Positions 35,223 through 44,820 of a stretch of DNA of 64,000 nt are shown here, one piece after another. Both the position numbers and the translations under genes were made by a program. Under the pieces are notes generated by a model, which worked only from the letters and a program-made list of their open reading frames with translations, searched no databases and was not told the DNA's origin. Source of the DNA: Leptospira licerasiae serovar Varillal str. VAR 010 (lineage in GTDB: Bacteria; Spirochaetota; Leptospiria; Leptospirales; Leptospiraceae); contig NZ_AHOO02000014.1 in NCBI RefSeq assembly GCF_000244755.1, forward strand, positions 126,501 through 190,500, written 5' to 3'. Every line of letters starts with the position of its first letter. Position 1 is the first letter of the stretch.

Positions 35223-35951
35223 ATGCGAATCCTAATCGTAGAAGATGATATATTATCCTCTCGCTGTTTGGAAATTTTAGCGAAAGAGTTTTTGAATGAA
35301 AGAATACAAAGTATTCATGCAGTTTCGGACCCTGAATCTGCGGCGGAATTTATACGCAAAAATCCGTTGGATTTATTATTCTTAGATATTAATCTGCAAG
35401 GGGAGACCGGTTTCAAACTTTTAGAAATCGAAAGCAGAAGTTTTTTCCAAACCGTCATAGTATCTTCCGAAAGAGACAACGCTGTAAAAGCTTTCGAATT
35501 TTCAGTGTTGGATTTCCTACCGAAGCCGATCACAAGAGAAAGATTCGGGATTTCTATCCAAAGATATCTTTCTTCACATCCGAATGTATTCTCTCCAAAA
35601 GGAATCCCTCTCAAAAAAGAAGAAGGGATCAATCTAATCGAACCTGAAAATATAGTATTCGCAAGATCGGAAAGAAATTACGCAAGATTATTCACAAAAG
35701 ACGGAAGTGTAGAGAAGGTCAGAAAAACCTTGGACCAACTCCAAAAAGATTTGGAAGCTCATGGATTTTTCAGAGCCCACAGAAGTTATTTGGTCCGGTT
35801 GGACGAAGTCAAAAAGATCTTATTTAAGACGCCAACTACCTACCGACTTCTACTTCATACGGATCATAGTATTCCCGTTAGTCGATCTCAAGGAAGCAAA
35901 CTTCTCTCAATATTCAAAAATTCGAATCACAAGGTGTTAGGTCTGCCGTGA
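35223..35951 (+). CDS. LytTR-type response regulator
   Basis: A 242-residue regulator. The receiver domain starts MRILIVEDDIL, has the phospho-acceptor D55 in LLFLDINLQG and ends with KPITRERF. The C-terminal LytTR DNA-binding domain runs from about residue 130, with ARSERNYARLFTKDGSVEKV and FFRAHRSYLVRLDEVKKI. LytTR regulators often control envelope or secreted-protein genes. The ATG at 35223 is used because the receiver fold begins there; an upstream TTG at 35187 adds an unstructured leader. Its last codon overlaps the GTG of the histidine kinase gene. Confidence 0.9.
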   Translation: MRILIVEDDILSSRCLEILAKEFLNERIQSIHAVSDPESAAEFIRKNPLDLLFLDINLQGETGFKLLEIESRSFFQTVIVSSERDNAVKAFEFSVLDFLPKPITRERFGISIQRYLSSHPNVFSPKGIPLKKEEGINLIEPENIVFARSERNYARLFTKDGSVEKVRKTLDQLQKDLEAHGFFRAHRSYLVRLDEVKKILFKTPTTYRLLLHTDHSIPVSRSQGSKLLSIFKNSNHKVLGLP

Positions 35952-37354
35952 AAAACTTCTATGTTGCAATTCGATTTAGGACCAAAAACTTTATATTATC
36001 TATAAAGAAACATTTTCAGATACTAAGAGAAGTAAAGAACAACGAAGAATTCATACGGTCCGCTTATTTCGAAGTGTATCTTATACTCAGATATCTGTTT
36101 CCATTTCTATTCATAGTTTATATTCCCTTCGCGGTCTTAGACTGGACCGACTTCCTGAAAAATTCCGGATACTTCCCTCTCTTGATCTATAACTCAATTT
36201 TTATTCCCGGTTGTTTTCTTTTTACCGCTCTACTCAATTTTCCGATCCTAAAAAACGAAAACAGCAGAAGATGGATCACAGTAGCCGGAACCTTATTTTT
36301 AACTTCCGCAGGAACAGCGATGAACCTGCTGATCTTTCAATTCGGGACGGATATTTCGCTATTTGCATTCACTCAGCTCGGCATCGCAGTGCTTCTTCGT
36401 TATCCGGATAAAACTAAGAAGATAATCTATTTCACTAATTACGCGGTATTCTTCGTAGCTATGTTCTGGTTAGGAAAAAACTCATCTTTTCTGATCCAGA
36501 ACTTTTTCTTCACCATGGTCATGACCGTCTTATTGGATCTGATCAGCTTTCTCACCAAGGTGAATTCTTTCCATAAGGAACAATCTATCAGAGATCTGAA
36601 TCGAAAACTGGTAATGGAATCCATTAAAAAATCTGAAATTTTAAGAATAGCCATCCATGATCTTAAAAGTCCTGTCACAGGGATCTTAAGTTTAGTAGGA
36701 CTTTATACAAGAGAGCCGAGCCATATTCCCGTAAATCGAGTCGCGTCTTCTTATGCGGATCCGCCTGAAATTTTGGATCATATAGATAGAACTTCCCGCA
36801 AAATTTTGGAATCTATCGAAGACGTTTTATATCTAGCAAGTTCAGGAGATACGGAAACGATCGAGAACCGAATCCAAAAATTAAATCCGGAATTATTATT
36901 AAGATCGGTAGCCTGTAATCTGAACTTCCTATTCTCCTCTAAGAACATAAGTGTAGAAGACAATCTCTCCGAATATAACTTCTACTTTCAAGCGAATCCT
37001 CAGATACTGTATAGAGTATTCGATAACCTACTAAGTAACGCCGCCAAATTCTCTCCTGTAAATTCTGAGATTTCTCTCAAAAGCGAACTCGTCTCGGAAA
37101 TATATGAGAAAACCCTAATTATCAAAATTGAAGATTCAGGACCGGGATTCCAACCAGAAGACGAAAAAGATATGTTCAGGGAATTTTCTATCCTTTCCGC
37201 AAAGCCTACCGGCTCCGAATCCTCAAGCGGGATCGGACTCGCATTGGCTAAAAAGTTATTAGATAGAATGGGAATACGTATCCGCCTAGGTAACTCCGAA
37301 ACACTCGGGGGTGCCCAGGTAATATTAGAATTTCCGCAATCAAAAGCGAAATAG
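35948..37354 (+). CDS. membrane histidine kinase, partner of the LytTR regulator
   Basis: A 468-residue kinase. The N-terminal part has several membrane helices (about residues 43-200), then a short linker. The dimerisation/phospho-acceptor helix carries H237 in LRIAIHDLKSPVTGILSLVG. The ATP-binding domain has the N-box (LLSNAAKFSPV), G1 (IEDSGPGFQ) and G2 (SSGIGLALAKKLLD). The GTG start overlaps the regulator stop codon, giving strict coupling. HisKA kinases paired with a LytTR regulator are less usual than HPK10-type ones. The signal sensed is unknown. Confidence 0.9.
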   Translation: MKNFYVAIRFRTKNFILSIKKHFQILREVKNNEEFIRSAYFEVYLILRYLFPFLFIVYIPFAVLDWTDFLKNSGYFPLLIYNSIFIPGCFLFTALLNFPILKNENSRRWITVAGTLFLTSAGTAMNLLIFQFGTDISLFAFTQLGIAVLLRYPDKTKKIIYFTNYAVFFVAMFWLGKNSSFLIQNFFFTMVMTVLLDLISFLTKVNSFHKEQSIRDLNRKLVMESIKKSEILRIAIHDLKSPVTGILSLVGLYTREPSHIPVNRVASSYADPPEILDHIDRTSRKILESIEDVLYLASSGDTETIENRIQKLNPELLLRSVACNLNFLFSSKNISVEDNLSEYNFYFQANPQILYRVFDNLLSNAAKFSPVNSEISLKSELVSEIYEKTLIIKIEDSGPGFQPEDEKDMFREFSILSAKPTGSESSSGIGLALAKKLLDRMGIRIRLGNSETLGGAQVILEFPQSKAK

Positions 37355-37381
37355 GGAGTTAAGAACTGGAGGCAAATCAAA

Positions 37382-38791
37382 ATGAAAGATGTGAAGAGAA
37401 TTTGGTTGGGAGGAATAGTACTAGCGTTATCCGTAACGTCATTTTACTGTAGCCCTGATCAAAATACGAACAATACCCAAGACCTGGCTTTATTAGGAGG
37501 ACTTTTAGAAACTCCTGAGAAGGGAACCGGAAATCTGGGAGGATTAGATAACACGGATCCGAAAGCCCAAAATATTTTGGACGATCTAACAAGCGTTGTC
37601 TATGGATCTTACGATGTAGTGTATATTCCTGGTGCAGTATGTAGCAACGGAACTCCTTACAAAATATTCGTAGATCGTGCAGATGGGATCTTGGATTGGC
37701 TGTTAGGATATTCCAGCAGATTGTTGGTATATTTGGAACCTGGAGGCGCTTGTTGGGATTACGAAAGTTGTACGGGACAAACTGGTATCAGAGGAGCTGC
37801 AAATCCTAACGGAATTCCTGATAACCATATGAACTTCGGAGCGTTTATAGATCCGAACGTTCCAGGTGGAAGTCCAAATGCGGTGATCTCTCCGATCATA
37901 TTAAGAAACCACCCTACCGGACAAAATGTGAAAACTTCCAATTGGAACAAAGTGTTTATTCCTTACTGCACCGGAGATGTGTATTCGGGAAATAAGGTTG
38001 CAACATATTCGGATCCGACCGGACAAAATCCCCCGATCACCTATCGTCACGTAGGTGCCAAAAATATGGAGTTGGTCATCGATTGGCTGAAAAACAACTT
38101 TAACAAACCTAAGGAGATGTTTGTTTCCGGATGTAGCGCAGGGGGAGCCGGCTCTTTGATCAATTATCACTTCATTAGAAAAGCTTTAAGTCCTTCTAAA
38201 AGTTATCTATTGAATGATTCAGGACCTATCTTTCCCGCGCCTGGATTCGGTAATCAGTGGCCTTTGCAGCAAAAAATCAAAGATGCCTGGAATACCGAGT
38301 ATTTTATCGGCAAAGCCCAGCCTGATTTTCCTTCCGTGGACATTCGTGCCGACTATGGAAAGATCAGCGAGGCGCTCGCTCAAAAATATCCGAATGATAA
38401 ACTGGCGATCACTTTATTCAGAAGAGATGCCAATTATTCAATGTATTCTTATGCAAGATTTTATGGATTGGACGAGAACAATCCTGCAGATAAGGAATAC
38501 ATCATTTCCACTCTCTGGGCACAGGACATCGAGAATTTGAAGGCTCAATACGATAGATATCCGAATCTCGAATATTTTATACCGTATTATAGAAGTATCA
38601 ATGAAAGCCATTGTACTTCTATTGTGGAATTTACCGGAACTGAAATAGAAAATACCGGAATTACACTCGGGACCTTCATTAACGATTATCTATTAGGAAG
38701 TTCCACTTTCAGAAGTTTCTTTGAAAGTGTGAACCCGAACGATGCAAACGTAACGAATTTCTGGTTCGCGTTAGTTAATCTTCTACTATAA
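37382..38791 (+). CDS. pectinacetylesterase/Notum-family lipoprotein
   Basis: A 469-residue exported hydrolase. After a signal sequence with lipobox-like SFYC it shows LVYLEPGGACWDYESCTGQT (oxyanion/GG-C-W motif), KVFIPYCTGDVYSG, the nucleophile motif FVSGCSAGGAGSLI, LNDSGPIF and a late histidine in ESHCTSI. These are the Ser-Asp-His elements of the pectinacetylesterase (Notum) family. Members remove acetyl or acyl groups from glycans or proteins; the substrate here is unknown. GGAGG lies nine bases before the ATG. It follows the kinase gene by 27 bases, so the two-component genes may share its transcript. A strong terminator follows. Confidence 0.85.
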   Translation: MKDVKRIWLGGIVLALSVTSFYCSPDQNTNNTQDLALLGGLLETPEKGTGNLGGLDNTDPKAQNILDDLTSVVYGSYDVVYIPGAVCSNGTPYKIFVDRADGILDWLLGYSSRLLVYLEPGGACWDYESCTGQTGIRGAANPNGIPDNHMNFGAFIDPNVPGGSPNAVISPIILRNHPTGQNVKTSNWNKVFIPYCTGDVYSGNKVATYSDPTGQNPPITYRHVGAKNMELVIDWLKNNFNKPKEMFVSGCSAGGAGSLINYHFIRKALSPSKSYLLNDSGPIFPAPGFGNQWPLQQKIKDAWNTEYFIGKAQPDFPSVDIRADYGKISEALAQKYPNDKLAITLFRRDANYSMYSYARFYGLDENNPADKEYIISTLWAQDIENLKAQYDRYPNLEYFIPYYRSINESHCTSIVEFTGTEIENTGITLGTFINDYLLGSSTFRSFFESVNPNDANVTNFWFALVNLLL

Positions 38792-38801
38792 TCTCTCTCG
38801 G

Positions 38802-38833
38802 AGAAGGCGGACATATTGCCGCCTTCTTTTTTT
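38802..38833 (+). terminator. rho-independent terminator after the Notum-like gene
   Basis: AGAAGGCGG (38802-38810) pairs perfectly with CCGCCTTCT (38819-38827), followed by a run of T. It separates the two-component/esterase genes from the convergent symporter gene. Confidence 0.9.
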
Positions 38834-38843
38834 CATTCTACTT

Positions 38844-39725
38844 TTAAGCCGCTTTTTCTTCTTTTAAAGGGACAACGTAACCCCAGAAAAGTGCCATCAT
38901 AATTCCTGCAATGTACATCCAAATGCTGAAAATTGCAGACGGAAGAGCTACCTTAGGACCGAAAAATTGGATCGCAAGAGTCATACCAAGAGTAGTATTT
39001 TGGATCGCAACTTCGATAGAGATGGTTCTCGCCTGCTTCTCTGCAATCCCCAATATTTTAGGGAAAAAATAACCTGCTATAAATCCGAAAGTGTTATGAA
39101 GAATGACCGCAAATCCCACTAAAAGGACCATTTCTATAAAATTGTCCCTGTTCTTATAAGTTACAAAAGCGACTACGAAAACTAAAAACAGAATGGAGAA
39201 TATTTTATAAGGAGTCTCTATCTTCTGAGCAAAGTTAGGGAACTTATGTTTTACAGCCATGCCGATCGAAATCGGAAGGACAATGATCACCACAACAGTC
39301 TTAAGCATTTCCACAAAGGAGATCTGCATAACACTGGAACCGGTTGAATCCAATAACGAACCGAAAAATGCGACGATCACTGGTGTCAACAACGGACAGA
39401 GAAGTGTGGAAAGTGCCGTGATCACAACAGCAAGAGCAACGTCTCCCTTTGCCAAATAATTGATCAAATTAGAAGTAGTCCCACTAGGGCAAGATCCTAC
39501 AAGAATGACGCCTAACGCGAGTTCGTATTCCAAACCTAAGATCAATACGACCGCGTATGCTGCCAAGGGCATGATGACGAAATGGCCCAAGGTACCGACC
39601 AAAGTTTGGAGAGGAGTTGTAAAAATCCGTCTAAAATCTCCGACTGCTAGCCCGAAACCCATTCCGAGCATTACGATTGCCAAAAGAGCCGGAAGTAGCC
39701 CCTTTTCGACTGCACCTAGTTGCAT
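38844..39725 (-). CDS. bile acid:sodium symporter (BASS) family transporter
   Basis: A 293-residue protein with eight to ten hydrophobic helices. It has the family's MLGMGFGLAVGDFRRIFTTP near the start and ILVGSCPSGTTSNLINYLAK, the crossover region for sodium binding. IEVAIQNTTLGMTLAIQFFG comes later with the second discontinuous-helix motif. Bacterial members carry organic anions such as pantoate or keto acids rather than bile acids. AAGGAGAG stands before the ATG. The substrate cannot be told here. Confidence 0.88.
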   Translation of the reverse strand: MQLGAVEKGLLPALLAIVMLGMGFGLAVGDFRRIFTTPLQTLVGTLGHFVIMPLAAYAVVLILGLEYELALGVILVGSCPSGTTSNLINYLAKGDVALAVVITALSTLLCPLLTPVIVAFFGSLLDSTGSSVMQISFVEMLKTVVVIIVLPISIGMAVKHKFPNFAQKIETPYKIFSILFLVFVVAFVTYKNRDNFIEMVLLVGFAVILHNTFGFIAGYFFPKILGIAEKQARTISIEVAIQNTTLGMTLAIQFFGPKVALPSAIFSIWMYIAGIMMALFWGYVVPLKEEKAA

Positions 39726-39978
39726 GATTCTCTCCTTAACATAACACCTGTTTTATTATTTTTATCACCGAGAAGAATCTCGGCTCTTATTTCCGGGAAC
39801 GTATCTTACTGACCGGAAAGCCCTGGGCTGAAAAGCTTTTTTTCTCCCCAGTCCGAACTGGTTTCTAATCCAAAGACCCTAAAATTTTCATCAAATCGTC
39901 AAAGGGAACCGTTCCAGTAATCCGACCAATGAAAAGGTCCTGAATCCAAACAATTTCATTTAGTTTGACATAAAACTA

Positions 39979-40002
39979 AATATTTCCAGAAAAGGAAATA
40001 TT
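39979..40002. promoter_or_regulatory. inverted repeat in front of the hotdog gene
   Basis: AATATTTCC (39979-39987) and GGAAATATT (39994-40002) are perfect inverted arms six bases apart. They lie just after a TTGACA (39965-39970) and end 21 bases before the ATG at 40024. This is a reasonable repressor site overlapping a promoter. The remainder of 39726-40023 shows nothing else. Confidence 0.4.
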
Positions 40003-40023
40003 CTAATACGACCGGAGCGACAA

Positions 40024-40557
40024 ATGCACGTATTATCCCTCTCCGACTCTAAGCCGGGGTTTTTCAAAAGAATATTAGAAAAATGGAAACTATTTAGATT
40101 TAATAGAATGATCCGTAATAATTGGCCCGTCTATCATAGGCTCGGCCCCAGATTCGAGTTTGTTTCGGAAGATCTTCTAAGACTAAAAGTCCGATTTCCT
40201 TTTAACAATAAAACCAAAGGTTATAATGGATTCCATTTCGGCGGAGCAATCTACGCATTCGTGGATCCATTGTATGTTTACTCTATATCGGAAAGCTTGG
40301 GTCCTGAATATCTTGTTTTAGACACAAAAGCAGAGATTGATTTTCTGAAAGCAAGTAATCAAGACCTGATCGCCGAAACGAAAGTTTCTCACGAAGATAT
40401 AAGATCCATCCGCGAAGAATGCGGAGCTAAAAAGAAAACCTCCCGGATCTATCAAATTGAGATCTTAGATCCGGATGGCCAAAAAGTCGCGATCGTTAAA
40501 AAGACAATTTATATCAGGAAACTGAATCCTTCTTTTCCCATAACTTCAAGACTATAA
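40024..40557 (+). CDS. DUF4442-family hotdog protein (putative thioesterase)
   Basis: A 177-residue hotdog-fold protein with [20 protein letters not shown] (central helix), [20 protein letters not shown] and the final strand [15 protein letters not shown]. It resembles DUF4442/YiiD-type acyl-CoA thioesterases. CGGAG stands before the ATG. Its 3' end overlaps the 3' end of the opposite-strand symporter gene by 44 bases. It is distinct in sequence from the smaller hotdog gene at 14061-14492. Confidence 0.75.
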   Translation: MHVLSLSDSKPGFFKRILEKWKLFRFNRMIRNNWPVYHRLGPRFEFVSEDLLRLKVRFPFNNKTKGYNGFHFGGAIYAFVDPLYVYSISESLGPEYLVLDTKAEIDFLKASNQDLIAETKVSHEDIRSIREECGAKKKTSRIYQIEILDPDGQKVAIVKKTIYIRKLNPSFPITSRL

Positions 40558-42484
40558 GTCCGGAAATCACTCCGAATATTAGGAACACTGTGCCCAATGT
40601 ATATTTCAATTGCAGAAGATATCCTATTCCGAAAAGCCAGGCGTATAAGGAAAAAATCGACAATAACCAGATCCTTATTCTGGAATAGAAATTTTTGCGA
40701 GCGGATACTCCACCCCATCTTCCCCAGAAGCCAAAAGGGTGCAGCTTGTTTACGAATGCGTCTAATACTTCGTCCGGAACCGGAGCGGTAAGAAAAGTCA
40801 CTAAAATCGAAACGATTACACTTCCTAATGCAGTGAAAAATAGGAGATAATCCGCGTTTACATCCGGATATACTTTATATAAAATGAATGAAAGAACTAA
40901 AGCTGTTCCCATTCCGGATAATTCCGTCCAAGCGTTAGCTCTCCACCAGATCCATCTTAAGATCTGAGGAAGCCCCAAACCGGACGCCATTGCTAAGAAA
41001 AATTTCCACGCGGAAGCGATGGAGTTCATTTGGGTTGCTACTAAGATAGCGATTCCCGCCATTAAGACTACCGCAATCCTTCCTGCTACGACAGTTTCTT
41101 TGTTTCCGGCATTCGGTTTTAGAAATCTTAAATATAGATCGTTTACTAAATAACTAGCTCCCCAGTTGATATGAGTATCCGCCGTAGACATGAATGCAGC
41201 CATCAAACTTACAAACACCAATCCCAAACATCCAGCAGGCAGAACTATCTTCATTAGCACCGGATATGCAATCTCTCTATCCGACTGAACGACACTTCCT
41301 GCCGGTTGGAATAGATCCGCATCATGCAAAGGGAATACTACCAAACATACGAGACCCGTTAATACCCAAGGCCAGGTGCGCAAAATAAAATTAGCGATAT
41401 TAAACCAAAGAGAACCTAATTCCGCATCCCTAGGTGTTTTTGCGGTATGTAATCTCTGCGCTAAATATCCCGATCCGTCCGAATGATATTGGATCCACCA
41501 CTGTACACCTATGAATATTAGAAAAACTTGAAGAGGAAGTCCATGCTCTTCTTCTCCTATCCTTGGCCAAAAAGAAATGATGGATTCCGATTTTCCGGGA
41601 TACAGAGTTTCTAATTTGGAATACAGACCTTCTAAACCGCCTACGTATTGGACCGCAAAGACTGCAAATACGACTGCGCCACTTATTCCTAAAGCAAATT
41701 GGAATAAGTCCGTCAGGATCACACCTTGGATCCCGCCCATACTACTATAAAAAACTACGACTGAAAAAAGTATAAGTACTGTAAGTGTAGTATTCAAATC
41801 TCCTAATATTAAAAAGCTTGGCCAAGCTCCGGAGATAGATCCGAATACTTCTGAGCCAAGCAATACGTTCCAATCTAAGAATGGAGCGGTGATCTTGGAC
41901 ATTGCCTTAAAGACCCAGCCCAATATGATAGAATTAAAAAGGATACTTAAGAAGAATGCTTTTGCTGCTCTTAGGATCGCGGCTCCAGTTCCGGAATATC
42001 TTAATTCTACGAATTCAACATCCGTAAGAACTTCTGCCTTTCTCCAGGAGGCGGCAAAGAAAACAGTAATGATCAGATAACCGATCGCCCAACTCCACCA
42101 GAGCCAGTTCCCGCCTACGCCATCCGCAGCAACCATGCCAGTAATGACCAAAGGAGTGTCCGCGGCAAACGTAGTCGCGACCATAGAAGTTCCGAGCCAC
42201 CACCAAGGAAGTTTTCTGTCCGCAACGAAATAAGAACTCAAACTTTCTCCGGCCTTAGAGGAAAGAAGAAGTCCGACCGAAAAAGCAAAAATGATATAAG
42301 CTAAGATCAGATACCAATCAATAGGAGAAAAAATGGGGTCCCCCTTCTCCCGAACAAGGGAGAACTCTCCATAAAGATCGGCCGACTTTCCTTGAAAACA
42401 AGGATTCTTTCCAGCCTTCCGGATTTGATTTATCTTGATCCCCGCCCCAAGCCCAAAAAGATGGTTGGCAGCGATGGCAAACAT
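40514..42484 (-). CDS. sodium:solute symporter (SSS family)
   Basis: A transporter of about 600 core residues with roughly 13-14 helices. [20 protein letters not shown] is the first helix; [20 protein letters not shown] and [11 protein letters not shown] are the characteristic SSS motif, and later [20 protein letters not shown] is present. Substrates of this family include sugars, amino acids and organic acids; none is evident. The start is uncertain. Homology begins only near 42320, but the nearest in-frame ATG is at 42484, inside the divergent lysC gene. An ATT at 42334 after AAGGGGGA, or a homopolymer indel in the GGGG/TTTTTT region, are alternatives. Confidence 0.85.
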   Translation of the reverse strand: MFAIAANHLFGLGAGIKINQIRKAGKNPCFQGKSADLYGEFSLVREKGDPIFSPIDWYLILAYIIFAFSVGLLLSSKAGESLSSYFVADRKLPWWWLGTSMVATTFAADTPLVITGMVAADGVGGNWLWWSWAIGYLIITVFFAASWRKAEVLTDVEFVELRYSGTGAAILRAAKAFFLSILFNSIILGWVFKAMSKITAPFLDWNVLLGSEVFGSISGAWPSFLILGDLNTTLTVLILFSVVVFYSSMGGIQGVILTDLFQFALGISGAVVFAVFAVQYVGGLEGLYSKLETLYPGKSESIISFWPRIGEEEHGLPLQVFLIFIGVQWWIQYHSDGSGYLAQRLHTAKTPRDAELGSLWFNIANFILRTWPWVLTGLVCLVVFPLHDADLFQPAGSVVQSDREIAYPVLMKIVLPAGCLGLVFVSLMAAFMSTADTHINWGASYLVNDLYLRFLKPNAGNKETVVAGRIAVVLMAGIAILVATQMNSIASAWKFFLAMASGLGLPQILRWIWWRANAWTELSGMGTALVLSFILYKVYPDVNADYLLFFTALGSVIVSILVTFLTAPVPDEVLDAFVNKLHPFGFWGRWGGVSARKNFYSRIRIWLLSIFSLYAWLFGIGYLLQLKYTLGTVFLIFGVISGLIVLKLWEKKDSVS

Positions 42485-43697
42485 AATCGTCCAAAAGTAT
42501 GGGGGAACATCTGTAGGATCTCCCGATCGCATCCGGAACGTAGCCGGTAGAATCAAACGTTATCATGAAGAAGGCAACCATGTTGTCGTAGTCGTTTCCG
42601 CAATGGGACATACGACGGACGAGCTCGTGGACCTTGCCGATAAGATCACTAAAAATCCTCCTAAAAGAGAGATGGACATGTTATTGTCCACAGGGGAGCA
42701 GGTTTCTATTTCTCTTCTTGCAATGGCTCTTTGGGATATTGGAGTTCCTGCAAAATCATTCACAGGTTCCCAGATCAAAATGATCACGGACGGAAACTTC
42801 TCCAATGCAAAGATCCAAGGAGTAGATCGTTCCAGAATAGACGCAGCATTAAACGAAGGAAACGTTGTGATCGTAGCAGGTTTCCAAGGGATAGACCAAA
42901 ACGAAAACATCACTACCCTAGGGAGAGGCGGTTCGGATACTTCTGCGGTAGCGTTAGCCGCCGTACTTGGCGCAAAAGAATGTGAGATTTATACTGATGT
43001 GGACGGGGTTTATACCGCCGATCCAAGAGTGGTTCCCCAAGCCACTAAACATTCTCAAATCACTTATGAGGAGATGTTGGAACTTGCAAGCCTAGGCGCT
43101 GGTGTTCTTCATTCCAGAAGTGTGGAGTTGGGAATGAATTACGATGTCGTCATTCATGTACGTTCCAGCTTTAATAATAATCCGGGAACTTTGGTTGTAA
43201 ACGAGGACAAAATTATGGAAAAATTGAAAGTAAGCGGAGTCACCGCAAAGAACGACCAAGCCAGAATTACAATCGCGGATGTTCCTGATAAACCGGGGCT
43301 TGCAGCAGTTCTATTCGGAGATCTAAGCTCCAAGGATATTCTTGTAGATGTGATCGTTCAATCTTCTCCTTATAATGGAAGGAATACTATCTCTTTCACT
43401 ATTCCTAAAAAAGATCTAGGCCAGGCGCTTCCAATTTTGGAATCCTTCTCCAATTCTCAGGGAGCAAAAAAGCCGGAGATAAACGAAGAGATTTCTATCG
43501 TTTCTGCAGTAGGGATCGGAATGAAATCCCATGTAGGAGTCGCCGCTCAAATGTTCAAAGCTCTGGCAGAAAAAGAGATCAATATCGAAATGATCTCCAC
43601 TTCAGAGATCAAAATATCCTGCGTGATCCCAAGAATTCATGCAGAAACTGCCGTAAACAAGATCCACGAGACCTTCGGGCTTTCGAAAAACGGTTGA
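42474..43697 (+). CDS. lysC: aspartate kinase
   Basis: A 407-residue aspartokinase with [60 protein letters not shown] and two C-terminal ACT domains ([40 protein letters not shown]). It phosphorylates aspartate, leading to lysine/diaminopimelate, threonine and methionine; the ACT domains imply feedback control. The start at 42474 fits the family; the longer frame from 42435 adds an unrelated leader. It heads the lysC-PPIase-spiro-SPASM-SpsF/PseG run with short gaps. Confidence 0.95.
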   Translation: MANIIVQKYGGTSVGSPDRIRNVAGRIKRYHEEGNHVVVVVSAMGHTTDELVDLADKITKNPPKREMDMLLSTGEQVSISLLAMALWDIGVPAKSFTGSQIKMITDGNFSNAKIQGVDRSRIDAALNEGNVVIVAGFQGIDQNENITTLGRGGSDTSAVALAAVLGAKECEIYTDVDGVYTADPRVVPQATKHSQITYEEMLELASLGAGVLHSRSVELGMNYDVVIHVRSSFNNNPGTLVVNEDKIMEKLKVSGVTAKNDQARITIADVPDKPGLAAVLFGDLSSKDILVDVIVQSSPYNGRNTISFTIPKKDLGQALPILESFSNSQGAKKPEINEEISIVSAVGIGMKSHVGVAAQMFKALAEKEINIEMISTSEIKISCVIPRIHAETAVNKIHETFGLSKNG

Positions 43698-43728
43698 ACA
43701 AGAGAGGATCGGGAGCATCCTTTTCCCT

Positions 43729-44784
43729 GTGTTAGGATTTTTTCCCGCATCCTCAGCTTCGATTTCGCGCAAACTCGCCTTATTCTCCGGTTTAGTTTCT
43801 CTAAGTGTATTCACTTCGGAGATCCGGCCAGCAGAATCCCTAAATAAGATCATTGCAACCGTTGGAAACCAATCCATCAGCGAGTTGGATTTCGACGATG
43901 CTCAAGATAAATACCAAAAACTTACCAAATACCTCAAAAACGAGGATATGAGAAAATCTTTACGCACTCGTATCATAGATTTTTTAATCGATAGAGCGGT
44001 AGTGGATTCCATTGCAGAAGACGAATCCATCCAAGTGAATGAAAAAAGATTAGAAAGCGAGATCGAAAAAAGAATGGAGTTTATGGGAATCACCTCTCGT
44101 AAACAATTCGAAAAGGCGGTCGAGTCCAGCTCCGGAATGTCTTACGAGCTTTGGTATACGGAACTTCCTTATCAGATCAAAAAAACTCAGCTCATGCAAT
44201 ACAAGGTGCCGAATCACCCACCGTCGGACAAAGATATTCGTACATGGTATGCTCAAAATAGAGAGAAGGTAGGATTCGAAGTCCAATACAGACAGATCGC
44301 AATCTCTCCCAATAATGATTCCATTACCGAAGAATCCAGAATCCACAAAGAAGCGACCGAGATTAAAAAGAATGTTCTGTCAGATCCTGCTTCTTTCGGG
44401 TTGATCGCAGGTTCTCCTAGAAATACGGATGCAAACTTAAGAGCCAGAAAAGGACTTATGGATTGGGTTTCTTCTTTCGAACTATATAAGACGAATCGTT
44501 CCGTTGCAGTTGCATTATCTACCGTTCCTGTCGGTTCCGTTTCGGAAGTATTCAGAGACGAAAGAAAACGTTATTGTATCGTCAAGGTAGAAGGTAAAAG
44601 ACCCACTCCTTTAGAGAACGTTCGCCAAGGGATCATAAATCTTCTCGGCCGCGAAAAAGAAGACGAAAATTTTATAAAATGGGTAAGAGAATCTAGGTCC
44701 ACTGTGCCGATACAGATCTTCGACGAAGCGTATAAAAAAGAGAACAAGATCCCGGACCAACAAGAGACCTTCACCCTGGATTAA
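43729..44784 (+). CDS. SurA-like periplasmic peptidyl-prolyl isomerase/chaperone
   Basis: A 351-residue protein. After a signal-like segment ([20 protein letters not shown]) comes the SurA N-domain ([20 protein letters not shown]) with long helices and a parvulin-like domain ([12 protein letters not shown] to [20 protein letters not shown]). SurA-type proteins help outer-membrane proteins fold. The parvulin part is short and its catalytic residues are not all obvious, so it may be chaperone only. The start is GTG at 43729 with a rather distant GGGAG. It is 31 bases after lysC and 36 bases before the radical SAM gene. Confidence 0.82.
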   Translation: MLGFFPASSASISRKLALFSGLVSLSVFTSEIRPAESLNKIIATVGNQSISELDFDDAQDKYQKLTKYLKNEDMRKSLRTRIIDFLIDRAVVDSIAEDESIQVNEKRLESEIEKRMEFMGITSRKQFEKAVESSSGMSYELWYTELPYQIKKTQLMQYKVPNHPPSDKDIRTWYAQNREKVGFEVQYRQIAISPNNDSITEESRIHKEATEIKKNVLSDPASFGLIAGSPRNTDANLRARKGLMDWVSSFELYKTNRSVAVALSTVPVGSVSEVFRDERKRYCIVKVEGKRPTPLENVRQGIINLLGREKEDENFIKWVRESRSTVPIQIFDEAYKKENKIPDQQETFTLD

Positions 44785-44820
44785 GTTCTGAAATCTTCAG
44801 CGAAACAAATCCTATAGAAT

